Positions 52,381-61,413 of a stretch of DNA of 64,000 nucleotides are shown here, in pieces (within the stretch, counting starts at the first letter, position 1; the number at the start of each line of letters is the position of its first letter). Under the pieces are notes generated by a model that worked only from the letters and a program-made list of their open reading frames with translations, searched no databases and was not told where the DNA came from. Source of the stretch: Paraburkholderia bannensis (GTDB lineage Bacteria > Pseudomonadota > Gammaproteobacteria > Burkholderiales > Burkholderiaceae); assembly GCF_014200455.1 (NCBI RefSeq), contig NZ_JACHBW010000008.1:62001-126000 (forward strand). Reading direction: 5' to 3'. Both the position numbers and the translations under genes were made by a program.

Positions 52381-52580
52381 CTCTCCCTCTGTCCTTTTAC
52401 CTGAGAGTTCGGGCTCGCGTGCGAGCCTGCCCCTTCGGTGGGCCACAGTCCAGTGCGTGAATAGCGCACCAAACGCTGCCTCTCTCCAGTCGGCGAATGT
52501 CTTTCGTGGTACGTCTGCCTGAGCGATTCCGGGAGCTTGCGCCTTCGGCGGAGGCCTGGTTGCCTCACTCTCCCACGAAA
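52381..52580 (-). ncRNA. Tandem glycine riboswitch
   Basis: Read on the minus strand, the region contains the conserved pieces of two glycine aptamers: GGGAGAGTG, GCCGAAGGCGCAA, CGGAATCGCTCAGGCA, then ACTGGAGAG, CCACCGAAGGGGCA and CTCTCAGGTAAAAGGACAGAG. The order and spacing match known tandem riboswitches. It ends about 140 nt before the UPF0126-type gene, whose family is often under this riboswitch, so glycine probably turns this gene on. Confidence 0.93.
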
Positions 52581-52735
52581 GAATCGGCGCAATTATGGGT
52601 GCCATGCGTCGATCATGTCAAATCGCTGACATGGGCTGACTGAAAGCTGTCTGCACGGTCAGTGAACGATAATCACCGCCGTTGGCCGCCGCTTCACGAT
52701 AAACCGATCCCCCTTCGCCAGGGCAAGGACACTTC

Positions 52736-54520
52736 ATGCCAGATGCTGCTCCCCGTTCACAACGCGTCGCCCCGCTGTTCGCGCTTCTGCCTTTTCTGCG
52801 CCCCTATGCCGGGCGCTGGGCGCTTGCGTTTCTTGCGCTTCTTACCTCGGCGGGTGCAACGCTGGCGTTGCCCGTCGCCTTCAAATATTTGATCGACCGG
52901 GGTTTCGCCAGCGGCGATCGCACGCATATCGACCGCTATTTCATTGCGCTTTTCATCGTCTCGCTGATCCTCGCCGCGGCGACGGCCTTGCGCTTCTATT
53001 GGGTTTCCTGGCTGGGCGAGCGCGTCACAGCGGATTTGCGGCGCGCGGTCTACGACCACGTCATGCGCATGAGCCCCGAATTCTTCGAGACCACCCAGAC
53101 CGGCGAAGTCCTCTCGCGTCTGACGACGGACACCACGCTGATCCAGGCCGTGGTGGGCACGAGCCTGTCGCTCGGCGTGCGCAACGCGCTGCTGACGATC
53201 GGCGGCGTGACCATGCTGGTCACCACCAGCCCGGTGCTGTCCGGCTACATCATTGCAACGCTCGTGGTGGTGGTCGCGCCGATCGTCATCTTTGGCCGCC
53301 GTGTGCGCAAGCTGTCGCGCGCAAGCCAGGACAAGGTCGCCAATGCGAGCGCGCTAGCGGGCGAAGTGCTCAACGCCATGCCAACCGTCCAGTCGTACAC
53401 CCAGGAAGGCTATGAGACAAAGCGCTTCGGCGGCGCGGTGGAAACAGCGTTTGACACGGCGCTCACGCGCATTCGCGCGCGCGCGGGCCTGACCGCCGTG
53501 GTGATCGTATTCGTGTTCGCCGCCATCGTCTTCGTGCTGTGGCTGGGCGCGCAAGCCGTGCTGGCCGGGCGCATGACGGCGGGCCAGCTATCCCAGTTCA
53601 TTCTCTATGCGGTCTTCACGGCAGGCGCGGTGGGCGCGGTCGCCGAAGTCTGGGGCGATCTGCAGCGCGCCGCCGGCGCAACCGAAAGACTGCTGCAACT
53701 GCTGGCCGCGCGTTCGCCAGTCGTTGAGGCCGCAACCACCGTGCCGCTGCCTGCGCAAGGCGAAGGCATCCGGTTCGAGAACGTGAGTTTTTCGTATCCG
53801 TCGCGGCCCGGCCTCGCCGCGCTCGATGGCTTCACGCTCGATGTACGGCCCGGTGAACACGTTGCGCTGGTGGGGCCTTCGGGAGCGGGCAAGACCACGT
53901 TGTTCCAACTGCTGCTGCGCTTTTACGACCCGCAATCAGGGCAGATCATGATCAACGGGGTGCCCACGACGCAGACGTCGCTGCACGCCTTGCGCCAGTC
54001 GATCGGCGTGGTGCTGCAGGAATCGGTGATTTTTTCGGGTAGCGTGCTCGACAATATTCGCTACGGCATGCCGGATGCAAGCCTTGAGCAGGTGAAGCGC
54101 GCGGCCGCGATGGCCGCCGCCGCGGACTTCATCGAGGCGCTGCCGCAAGGCTACGATACGTTCCTCGGCGAACGCGGCGTGCGCCTGTCCGGCGGTCAGC
54201 GTCAACGTCTGGCGATAGCGCGCGCGATCCTGAAGAACCCGCCGATCCTGCTGCTCGACGAAGCCACCAGCGCGCTCGACGCGGCCAGCGAGCGACTCGT
54301 GCAGACCGCGCTGGACAACGCCGCGCTCGACCGCACCACGCTGGTGATTGCCCACCGTCTGGCGACCGTGCAGCAGGCCGACCGCATCGTCGTCATGGAG
54401 CATGGGCGCATCGTCGCGCAGGGCCGCCACGCCGAACTGTTGCACAGCTCGCCGCTCTACGCGCAGCTGGCGGCGCTGCAGTTCGACATGACTTCCGGCC
54501 AATTGCCGGCGCGCGTTTGA
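52736..54520 (+). CDS. ABC exporter, fused transmembrane and ATPase domains
   Basis: A 594-residue half-transporter of the MsbA/BmrA type. Six transmembrane helices (about 25-310) carry the coupling motif LTTDTTLIQ. In the ATPase domain (about 345-580) Walker A is GPSGAGKTT, the signature is LSGGQRQRLAI, Walker B is ILLLDEATSALD, and the switch His is in VIAHRLATV. It works as a homodimer and could export lipids or hydrophobic drugs. AAGGACACTTC precedes the ATG. It stands alone. Confidence 0.92.
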   Translation: MPDAAPRSQRVAPLFALLPFLRPYAGRWALAFLALLTSAGATLALPVAFKYLIDRGFASGDRTHIDRYFIALFIVSLILAAATALRFYWVSWLGERVTADLRRAVYDHVMRMSPEFFETTQTGEVLSRLTTDTTLIQAVVGTSLSLGVRNALLTIGGVTMLVTTSPVLSGYIIATLVVVVAPIVIFGRRVRKLSRASQDKVANASALAGEVLNAMPTVQSYTQEGYETKRFGGAVETAFDTALTRIRARAGLTAVVIVFVFAAIVFVLWLGAQAVLAGRMTAGQLSQFILYAVFTAGAVGAVAEVWGDLQRAAGATERLLQLLAARSPVVEAATTVPLPAQGEGIRFENVSFSYPSRPGLAALDGFTLDVRPGEHVALVGPSGAGKTTLFQLLLRFYDPQSGQIMINGVPTTQTSLHALRQSIGVVLQESVIFSGSVLDNIRYGMPDASLEQVKRAAAMAAAADFIEALPQGYDTFLGERGVRLSGGQRQRLAIARAILKNPPILLLDEATSALDAASERLVQTALDNAALDRTTLVIAHRLATVQQADRIVVMEHGRIVAQGRHAELLHSSPLYAQLAALQFDMTSGQLPARV

Positions 54521-54561
54521 GCTGAATAGCCGAATTCCAGTTCGCGCCGCGCCGTGGGGAT

Positions 54562-55542
54562 TCAGGCAAAACGCACGCAATTGCGCCCGTCTTTTTTGGC
54601 CTCGTAGAGCGCGTCGTCGGCCACGCCGAATGCATCGCGGTAGCCCTGATCGGTGGGCGCGTTACGCCAGGTATGCGTCGCGCCCATGCTCAGCGTGACC
54701 ACGCCCAGCGGCGAGCCGCGATGCTCGATGCCCAGCCGCTCCACACCGGCGCGCACGCGCTCCAGCGCGTAGCCCAGTTCCGCGCGCTCGACGCCCGTGA
54801 GCAGCAGCGCGAATTCCTCGCCGCCCACGCGGCCCGCAATCATGTTGTGCTCGTCGGCGGCTTCGCGCAGCACTTGCGCGACCGCGCGCAGACAGCCATC
54901 GCCGGCCGGGTGGCCGTAGGTGTCGTTGTACTGCTTGAACCAGTCGATATCGACCATCACCGAACCCACGCCCTCGCCGTCCGGCGTGTCCTGCCAGCGG
55001 TGATGCACGCTTTCGAGCGTGCTGCGGCGATTGAACAGTTGCGTGAGCGGGTCGACGGCCGAGGCCATGCGCAGGCGCAGATCGTTCTCGATCATCTCGC
55101 CCAGGTGGCGCAGCACGCCGCGCGCGTTCGCATCCATACGGCGCGGCTCGGGGTCCATCGCGCACAGCGCGCCGATCGGCTCGCCGTCGGGCAGACGGAT
55201 CGGCACCGCCGCGAAGAAGCGCACATGCGGCGGATACTGCACGAGATCGCAGCCCTGCACATCGGCGCGCTCGTGCGTGTCCTCGACCACGAAGACCCCG
55301 CCGTTGCGCAGCGCGTGCTCGCTCAACGAACTATCGCGCGGCGTGTTCGCCACCAGCGCGCCCAGATCGCCGCAAAAGTGCTGATGCGCGGCGTCGAGCA
55401 GCGTCACGGTGGTATAGGCCGCGCCCGTCACGAACTTGAGGATGCCGGTAGCGTGGCCGAAGCACTCGCGCATGACCTGATCGTCATGCAAAAGCCACTC
55501 GACCACCGACGGCTCAGCGTGAGTGGGCTGGAAGCCGCTCAT
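54562..55542 (-). CDS. GAF-domain diguanylate cyclase
   Basis: A 326-residue cytoplasmic protein. The GAF domain is at about 20-150 (TYTTVTLLDAAHQHFCGD-like stretch, LPDGEPIGALCAMDPEPRRM). The GGDEF domain follows at about 165-326, with D-x-D metal site DIDWFKQYNDTYGH and the active-site GGEEF intact. The I-site RxxD is not seen five residues before GGEEF, so product inhibition is probably absent. The start is set at ATG 55542; a GTG at 55593 would add 17 residues without a clear ribosome-binding site. It may supply c-di-GMP to the BcsA PilZ domain. Confidence 0.85.
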   Translation of the reverse strand: MSGFQPTHAEPSVVEWLLHDDQVMRECFGHATGILKFVTGAAYTTVTLLDAAHQHFCGDLGALVANTPRDSSLSEHALRNGGVFVVEDTHERADVQGCDLVQYPPHVRFFAAVPIRLPDGEPIGALCAMDPEPRRMDANARGVLRHLGEMIENDLRLRMASAVDPLTQLFNRRSTLESVHHRWQDTPDGEGVGSVMVDIDWFKQYNDTYGHPAGDGCLRAVAQVLREAADEHNMIAGRVGGEEFALLLTGVERAELGYALERVRAGVERLGIEHRGSPLGVVTLSMGATHTWRNAPTDQGYRDAFGVADDALYEAKKDGRNCVRFA

Positions 55543-56031
55543 GAAGATCTGCGGGCGCGAGGCGGGACGATCGGAGCCGATGAGCAAGGACACGATAGCT
55601 TCAGTTGAGTTCGATGCCTTTTTAACGGCCCGAAGCGGGCAAAGTTTAGCGAGATCCGTACCCGATCTTTTTTACCGGTTGCTTACTGGTTTTGTAGGAT
55701 GAATAGGCTTATCCCCGGTGAAGCAGCGTTCATTTAATCTGGATTCCAAATTAATCAGACGTGGCTTCAGCGCTCAGATATTTCGCGCGGCCATCAAATC
55801 GGCGGCGCTTGCGGCCGCGCTCCAGGCCAACTGGATTTCGGCCAGAACCTTTCGCGCGGTGGCGGTGTTGTGGGTCATCTGCGTGTCTCCTGCGTGTTTC
55901 CTGGGCCGCGCGACGAGGCGCGCATCGCGCCCAGCATGATCGCTTTTTCGATTGCGCCCTCGATGCTACCCCTCGCTCCCCTCCGCTACCCGCTAAAATC
56001 CCGGGTTTTCTTTTCCACCCGGCCTTTCCCG
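55543..56031. other. Intergenic region between diguanylate cyclase and permease genes
   Basis: It holds one short minus-strand frame described separately (55774-55878) and probably the promoters of the two divergent flanking genes. A GCCCG-AAG-CGGGC hairpin near 55628 lacks a T-run on either strand. Confidence 0.4.
55774..55878 (-). CDS. Possible 34-residue small protein
   Basis: Open frame starting MTHNTATARKVLAEIQLAWS and ending MAARNI, predicted to be one amphipathic helix. AGGAGACACGCAG lies at good spacing before the ATG. It is on the same strand as the GAF-diguanylate cyclase gene and upstream of it. No relatives are recalled, so the evidence is the ribosome-binding site and the helix alone. 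Confidence 0.4.
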   Translation of the reverse strand: MTHNTATARKVLAEIQLAWSAAASAADLMAARNI

Positions 56032-57420
56032 ATGCAACCCGCTTCGCCCTGGCAACCCGCCTCACACCCCATCGACGACGCCCCTGTCGGCCGCGACCTG
56101 GTCTACGGCCCCGACGACAAGCCCGCCCCCACCATCGCCTTCGTGGCCGCGCTCCAGCATCTGCTGGCCATCCTCGTGCCGATCGTCACGCCCGGCCTGC
56201 TGATCTGCCAGTCGCTCGGCGTCTCCAGCCGCGACACCACGCTGATCGTGTCGATGTCGCTGGTGATTTCGGGTATCGCCACCTTCCTTCAATGCCGCCG
56301 CTTCGGCCCGCTGGGCGCGGGACTGCTGATCGTGCAGGGCACCAGCTTCAACTTCGTCGGCCCGCTGATCGCCGGCGGCAGCCTGATGGTCAAGCAGGGC
56401 ACGCCGGTGGAAACCGTCATGGCCGCGATCTTTGGCGTGGTCATCGCGGGTTCGTTCGTCGAAATGGCCGTCTCGCGCATTCTGCCCTTCGTCAAGCGCC
56501 TGATTACGCCGCTCGTCACGGGCATCGTGGTGCTGCTGATCGGCCTCACGCTCATCAAGGTGGGTCTCATCAGCATGGGCGGCGGCTACGGCGCCATCGC
56601 CAAGGGCAATTTCGCCAGCGTCGAAAACCTCACGCTCTCGGGCGTGGTGCTGGGCACCATCATTGTGCTCAACCGCGTGCCCATCGTCTGGGTGCGCAGC
56701 ACGGCGCTGGTGATCGCGCTGGTGGTGGGCTATCTGGTGGCCGCCGCGCTCGGCCGCCTCGACTTCACGGGGGCGCGCGAAGCGGCGCTGTTCCAGATCC
56801 CGACGCCCCTGCACTTCGGCATCGGCTTCTCGTGGTCGTTGTTCGTGCCGATGCTGATCATCTATCTGGTCACCTCGCTCGAAGCGATCGGCGACGTCAC
56901 GGCCACCAGCAAAATCTCGCGCCAGCCCGTGGAGGGTCCGTTGTGGATGCAACGAATCAAGGGCGGCGTGCTGGTGAACGGCGCGAATTCGCTGCTCGCA
57001 GGCGTGTTCAACACGTTCCCAAGTTCCGTGTTCGCGCAGAACAACGGCGTGATCCAGCTGACCGGCATCGCCAGCCGTCATGTGGGCGTCTGGATCGCGG
57101 GCATGCTGGTGGTGCTGGGGCTGTTCCCGCCCGTCGCGGGCGTGCTTCAGGCCGTGCCGGAGCCGGTGCTGGGCGGTGCGGCGATGGTGATGTTCGGCGC
57201 GGTGGCGGCGTCGGGGATCAATATCCTCGCGGGCATCCGGCTTGATCGTCGCGCGCTGCTGATCATCGCGGTGTCGCTGGCGCTGGGTCTGGGTGTATCG
57301 CAGGTGCCGGAGATTCTCACCAGCCTGCCGCATGCGCTGAAGAACGTACTGGAATCGGGCGTAGCCACGGGCGGCATCTGCGCGCTCGTGATGAACTGGT
57401 TCCTGCCGGAGCGCAATTAA
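56032..57420 (+). CDS. NCS2-family nucleobase permease (xanthine/uracil type)
   Basis: A 462-residue inner-membrane symporter. The NCS2 signature QNNGVIQLTGIASRHVG is near 340. The N-terminus PTIAFVAALQHLLAILVPI is followed by helices matching UraA/XanQ, and the substrate region TSLEAIGDVTATS is present. It imports uracil, xanthine or uric acid with H+ or Na+. The ATG at 56032 is the start of the family-similar sequence. It is monocistronic, convergent with the broken cyclase gene. Confidence 0.9.
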   Translation: MQPASPWQPASHPIDDAPVGRDLVYGPDDKPAPTIAFVAALQHLLAILVPIVTPGLLICQSLGVSSRDTTLIVSMSLVISGIATFLQCRRFGPLGAGLLIVQGTSFNFVGPLIAGGSLMVKQGTPVETVMAAIFGVVIAGSFVEMAVSRILPFVKRLITPLVTGIVVLLIGLTLIKVGLISMGGGYGAIAKGNFASVENLTLSGVVLGTIIVLNRVPIVWVRSTALVIALVVGYLVAAALGRLDFTGAREAALFQIPTPLHFGIGFSWSLFVPMLIIYLVTSLEAIGDVTATSKISRQPVEGPLWMQRIKGGVLVNGANSLLAGVFNTFPSSVFAQNNGVIQLTGIASRHVGVWIAGMLVVLGLFPPVAGVLQAVPEPVLGGAAMVMFGAVAASGINILAGIRLDRRALLIIAVSLALGLGVSQVPEILTSLPHALKNVLESGVATGGICALVMNWFLPERN

Positions 57421-57456
57421 GCGCGGATCATCCCGCGCGCTTCAAATATGCAGCGG

Positions 57457-58860
57457 TCACTGCGCCAGCGCACCCTGACCGATGCCGCCGGGGCCTCTGC
57501 CCTTCGCGGAGCGCCCGGCCACCACCCTGTCCCGTCCCGCCGCCTTCGCCCGATACAAATTCGCATCGGCGCATTGCAGCGGGTCGCCGGAATGCGATTT
57601 CCCTGCCTCGCAGGTGTACACGCCTAGCGAAATCGTCACCCGTCCCGCTGGCGTTTTAGCGGGAATATCGAGCTTGCGCACGGCGCTGCGCATCGCCTCG
57701 GCAATCGATATCGCCGACGCCGTCGCGCAACCCGGCAGCAACACCACGAATTCCTCGCCGCCATAACGGCTCACCGCATCGCCCTGCCGCCTCAAACAGC
57801 CGTGCAGCGCGTTGGCGACCTGCCGCAGACAATCGTCCCCCGCCGCATGCCCATAGGCATCGTTGAACAGCTTGAAGTGATCGACATCGACCATCAGCAC
57901 CGATAGCGGCTGCTCCTGATGGCGCGCGACGAGACACTCGCGCGCATAGGCCATGTCGAACCAGCCGCGGTTGTAGAGACCGGTCAACGCGTCGCGGTTC
58001 GCCTTTTGTTCCAGGTCTTCGTTGATGCGCGCAAGCCGCGAATAGAGCATCGAGATTTCAACCAGCAGCGCCGCCAGCAGCGCCGACGATGCGATCACCG
58101 ACGCCACGCGCGCCCCATACCAGCCCAGCGTAAAGCGCGCCGATCCCGCGAGCGTGAGCGTCACATCGGCGAAAAAAGCCAGCAACGCGATGGTTAGCCA
58201 GAGATCGAGCACGGTGCGCAAGCGCCCGCTGGCGAGTTGCGCCGCAAGCGCCGCCACCGATACCACCACGACGTAGAACGCAACCGGGCTATGGCGCAGC
58301 AAGCTATAGGAGCCGTCCTTGATGAGCATCGGCAGCGCGTCGCCGAAACGCACGGCGACGATACAGCCGAGCACGCTGCCGGCGAGCCCCAGCAGAATCA
58401 GCAGACGTGCGTGCTTGAGACGAAAAATGAAACGCGACTGCGCCAGCCAGTGCGCGCCGAAACCCAGCAACACCAGCGTCGGGAAGCCGCCGTGCCAGAG
58501 CACCCAGATTCAGACGGCGCTCTGCCTGCTCGCGCCCAGCAAACCGGTGGGCGAAAACACGCCCGGAAAGATCAGCAGTTGCACCGCGCACGTCAGGCTG
58601 CTGAAAGCATAGGCCGCCGAGAGCGCCGCATCGATCGGCGACTTGCCCATGCGATAGCGCACCCACATGAGCAGCGAAGTCATCGCCTCGGTCAGCACGA
58701 CCGCCGTGCAGAAGATCGGCACGAAGGGCGCGCAGGCGGGCAGTTGCGCGGAGGCAAACGGCAGAATGAGCGCCACCAGCACGCCGATCCCCAATGCCAG
58801 CCCCAGCGCGATCCAGCGATGCAGAGGGGTCGGACGCCGGGAGGTGATCAGCTTGCTCAT
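57457..58860 (-). pseudogene. MASE4-GGDEF diguanylate cyclase gene with one in-frame TGA
   Basis: From ATG 58860 one continuous frame encodes an N-terminal membrane region of about 250 residues with MASE4-like helices (LHRWIALGLALGIGVLVALI; GVFSPTGLLGA; WHGGFPTLVLLGFGAHW), then GGDEF with VDVDHFKLFNDAYGH and RYGGEEF. An I-site RQGD is five residues before GGEEF. It is interrupted only at 58510-58512, where TGA stands in the place of TGG (A-V-*-I-W-V-L-W). The total would be 467 residues. The break could be a real nonsense mutation, a sequencing error, or rare readthrough. GGDEF residues are intact downstream. Confidence 0.85.
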
Positions 58861-59007
58861 GCGGTGTTGGGGCAGCCCGTGGGCGCGGTAAGGACGAGGC
58901 GATGATGGAACGTGCCACGGCGGCGCTCGCGGGCCTGGCGCCGGGGGCAAAGCCTCTATAACGGCGATGCGCGCGGCGAGCTTTAGCGCCGCCGCCCCTT
59001 TTCAGCG

Positions 59008-60039
59008 CTAGTGCTTACCCGGCGTCAGCACCACGCGAAACCGCGCCTTGCCGCTCATCATGCGATCGTAAGCTTCGGCGGCGCGTTCGAGCGGATACTC
59101 CTCGATCATGGGCTTCACGTCCGAGATCGCACTGAATGCCAGCGTCTCCTGCGAGTCCGCCGCCGTGCCCGACGGCCAGCCCTGCACCGATTGCCGCCCC
59201 ATGATGAACTGCGTCACCGGCACTTCCACGGGCTCCTGCGCCACGCCCACCATGATCAGCTTGCCGTTCACGCCCAGGCCCGCGAGCGCCGCGCTCATGG
59301 CTGCGCCGTTGGTGACCGTCGCCAGAATCACGCGCGCGCCGCCAAGCGCCTGCAGAGTTTCGCCAACGTTCTGCGCCGAGCTGTCGATGTAGTGGTGCGC
59401 GCCCAACTGCTTCGCGAGCGGCGCCTTGTCCTGGCCGCGCGCGATCGCCACCGTCACGAAGCCCATCTTGCGCGCGAACTGCACGCCCAGATGCCCAAGG
59501 CCACCGATACCGTGAATCGCCGCCACGTCGCCCGCCCGCGCGCCACTGTGGCGCAGCGCGTTGAAAGTGGTGATGCCCGCGCAAAGCAGCGGCGCGGCGT
59601 CGACATCCGCGAGATCGTCGGGCATGCGCGCAAGCGCCTCCTGCGGCGCGACCATGTATTGCGCGTAGCCGCCGTCGTAGCTGATGCCAGGGATCTGCGC
59701 GTTCTGGCAGAGCACGAAGTCGCCATGACGGCAACGCTCGCAATGGCCGCAATGGCCGCAATGACCGCCATGCCAACCTACGCCGACGCGTTGACCGACG
59801 CTCCAGCCTTCGACGCCCGCGCCCATGCGCTCGATCACGCCGGCTATTTCGTGGCCCGGCACGCGCGGAAACGCCAGACCGGGCCACTGACCTTCTTTCG
59901 TGAGCGAATCGCTATGGCAGATGCCGCAGGCCTGCACCTTGATCAGCACATGGCCCGCGGCCGGTTCGGGAATGTCCCGCTCGACCAGTTCGAGCGGTCC
60001 GCCCGCTTTCGTTACCTGCACCGCCTGCATCGTTGGCAT
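59008..60039 (-). CDS. Zinc-dependent alcohol dehydrogenase (AdhA type)
   Basis: A 343-residue medium-chain dehydrogenase. The catalytic Cys is in GICHSDSL, GHE is near 65, and the NAD motif GIGGLGHLGVQFA near 175. The structural-zinc loop has an extra H-C-G unit (GHCGHCGHCERCRHGDFVLC), created by a 9-bp tandem repeat at 59740-59766. By family it oxidises primary alcohols with NAD. The ATG at 60039 follows AAGGAGCAGACG. It is monocistronic, divergent from nothing nearby on the plus strand. Confidence 0.9.
   Translation of the reverse strand: MPTMQAVQVTKAGGPLELVERDIPEPAAGHVLIKVQACGICHSDSLTKEGQWPGLAFPRVPGHEIAGVIERMGAGVEGWSVGQRVGVGWHGGHCGHCGHCERCRHGDFVLCQNAQIPGISYDGGYAQYMVAPQEALARMPDDLADVDAAPLLCAGITTFNALRHSGARAGDVAAIHGIGGLGHLGVQFARKMGFVTVAIARGQDKAPLAKQLGAHHYIDSSAQNVGETLQALGGARVILATVTNGAAMSAALAGLGVNGKLIMVGVAQEPVEVPVTQFIMGRQSVQGWPSGTAADSQETLAFSAISDVKPMIEEYPLERAAEAYDRMMSGKARFRVVLTPGKH
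59740..59766. repeat. 9-bp triplicate in the zinc loop of the alcohol dehydrogenase
   Basis: GCAATGGCC, GCAATGGCC and GCAATGACC occur head to tail. They add one or more His-Cys-Gly units to the structural zinc site, where most relatives have a single such unit. Confidence 0.9.
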
Positions 60040-60182
60040 CGTCTGCTCCTTGAGGGGGAAGCGCGGCGTGCGCTCGACCGTTTCTTCCACGCGACGCCGC
60101 GGGTGTGTCACGCGCTAGCAGCGTACTCCAGCGGAAAAAATCGCCGCGCATGGGCGGCAGGACGCAGACGGCGTGCGGCGGA

Positions 60183-60542
60183 TCAGGGCGCGAGCGGCTT
60201 CGGGGACTTTTTTTCGGGCAGCGGTTGATCGAGGCCAGGCTCCTTCGGCGCGGGCACGGCATCGCCGACCGGAACCGAGATTTCTTCGCGGAATGGGTCG
60301 CGCGCGTCGTCCTGTTGCGGCTGTGGCGCGGGTTCGACATCGGCGGGAGGCCGCTTGGGCGGCAGCGGCTGATCGAGGCCGGGTTCGGTGGGCGCAGGCA
60401 CGGCATCGCCAAAGGGGTGATTTTGCTCCGATGGGAGGATCGGCGGCGCATCGTCTTCCTGCGGGCGCTTGCCGGGTTCGCCGCCGGGTTCCATTACGGC
60501 CGGCGGCACGGCGTTATCGGGTGAATCGATGTGGCTGCTCAT
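60183..60542 (-). CDS. Proline-rich hypothetical protein with a duplicated segment
   Basis: A 119-residue, strongly Pro/Asp/Glu-rich and probably disordered cytoplasmic protein. A segment of about 20 residues occurs twice, GDAVPAPTEPGLDQPLPPKR and GDAVPAPKEPGLDQPLPEKK, separated by about 20 residues, with matching DNA repeats. I do not recognise a family. GGGAGGACCCAGCG precedes the ATG. It is divergent from the cytochrome b561 gene at 60682. Confidence 0.65.
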   Translation of the reverse strand: MSSHIDSPDNAVPPAVMEPGGEPGKRPQEDDAPPILPSEQNHPFGDAVPAPTEPGLDQPLPPKRPPADVEPAPQPQQDDARDPFREEISVPVGDAVPAPKEPGLDQPLPEKKSPKPLAP

Positions 60543-60681
60543 CGCTGGGTCCTCCCGTCTAGTTGGGCTGGCATGTTTCGCTCGGCAGCATTCGGCGTGC
60601 CGAGAATTTCAGGGCGCAATCGCGTAATCAAATTGTCAATGCAGTTGATTATCATTTGCGTTTTTGATCGGTGGGCGGCGA

Positions 60682-61263
60682 ATGGAAACGGTCGAGAGCG
60701 CGTTAGCGCCTGGAGTGCGTGATGCGGTCGAAAGCGTGGGCGCGGTCGAGCGCGACGTTGCGCGTTATGACGCGCTCACGCGCGTGCTGCACTGGATTTT
60801 TGCGGCCGCGATTCTCTACGCCACGGTCGCGGGCTATGCGCTCGCGCAACTGCCCGATGGCCCGCTGCGCGAGTTTCTTTCGCGCCTGAATATGTCGATC
60901 GCGACAGTCCTGATCGTGCTGTTTCCGCTGCGGGTCGGGTGGGCGTCGGTGCGCGTGCCGCCGCGCGAGCCAGCTGGCGTTTCGCCGATGCAGCGCGCGA
61001 TTGCGCATGGCGCGCATCGGCTGCTCTATCTGACGATCTTTGCGGTGCTCACGAGCGGCTATCTGATGGTGCCGAAGGGCTACGAGTTTTTTGGACTGTT
61101 CGAGATTCCGACACCGTTCGCGCAGGGCGCGCTGACTGAACGGCTATTTGCGTTTCATCGCGCCAGTTGCGCGGTGCTGGCGGGGTTGGTGCTGCTGCAT
61201 GTGCTCGCGGTCGTGAAGCATCAATGGATCGCCCGCAATGGTCTGCTCAGGCGCATGGTTTGA
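60682..61263 (+). CDS. Cytochrome b561-family membrane protein
   Basis: A 193-residue membrane protein with four helices. Heme-ligand histidines are in RVLHWIFAA (about 39), AHGAHRLLYL, FHRASCAVLAG and LLHVLAVVKHQW. The N-terminal 30 residues are acidic and soluble. The start at 60682 follows GGTGGGCGGCGA. A partial Fur-box-like element (TTGATTATCATTTGC near 60640) lies upstream; this is weak but would fit iron control of a heme protein. Confidence 0.8.
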   Translation: METVESALAPGVRDAVESVGAVERDVARYDALTRVLHWIFAAAILYATVAGYALAQLPDGPLREFLSRLNMSIATVLIVLFPLRVGWASVRVPPREPAGVSPMQRAIAHGAHRLLYLTIFAVLTSGYLMVPKGYEFFGLFEIPTPFAQGALTERLFAFHRASCAVLAGLVLLHVLAVVKHQWIARNGLLRRMV

Positions 61264-61385
61264 GGACGCGTGGAACCACACGCCGCGCTGCTTTCAAGCC
61301 ACCACCTTCCGCAGGTGGTGGCCAATGCACGGCGACTGGGCCCAGGAATCGAAAGTCGACGCAACCCCATCGAGCCCTGCCGCCT

Positions 61386-61413
61386 ATTCAGCCTCATTCA
61401 GCCTCATTCACCC
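61386..61413. repeat. 10-bp tandem repeat after the cytochrome c gene
   Basis: ATTCAGCCTC occurs twice, followed by the partial copy ATTCACCC. It lies immediately downstream of the cytochrome c stop codon (minus strand, 61414), in the 150-bp gap before the b561 gene's end. Confidence 0.8.

Noticed and set aside
56062-57333. Open frame of 423 codons on the minus strand opposite the NCS2 permease gene
   Set aside because: Asp/Arg/His-rich reverse shadow; the permease has a full NCS2 signature.
57421-57456. GCGCGG-CCGCGC hairpin between the convergent permease and cyclase genes
   Set aside because: Stem present but no T-run on either strand; not called as a terminator.
60630-60660. Fur box before the cytochrome b561 gene
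   Set aside because: Only one half fits the consensus; kept as a remark in the gene entry.
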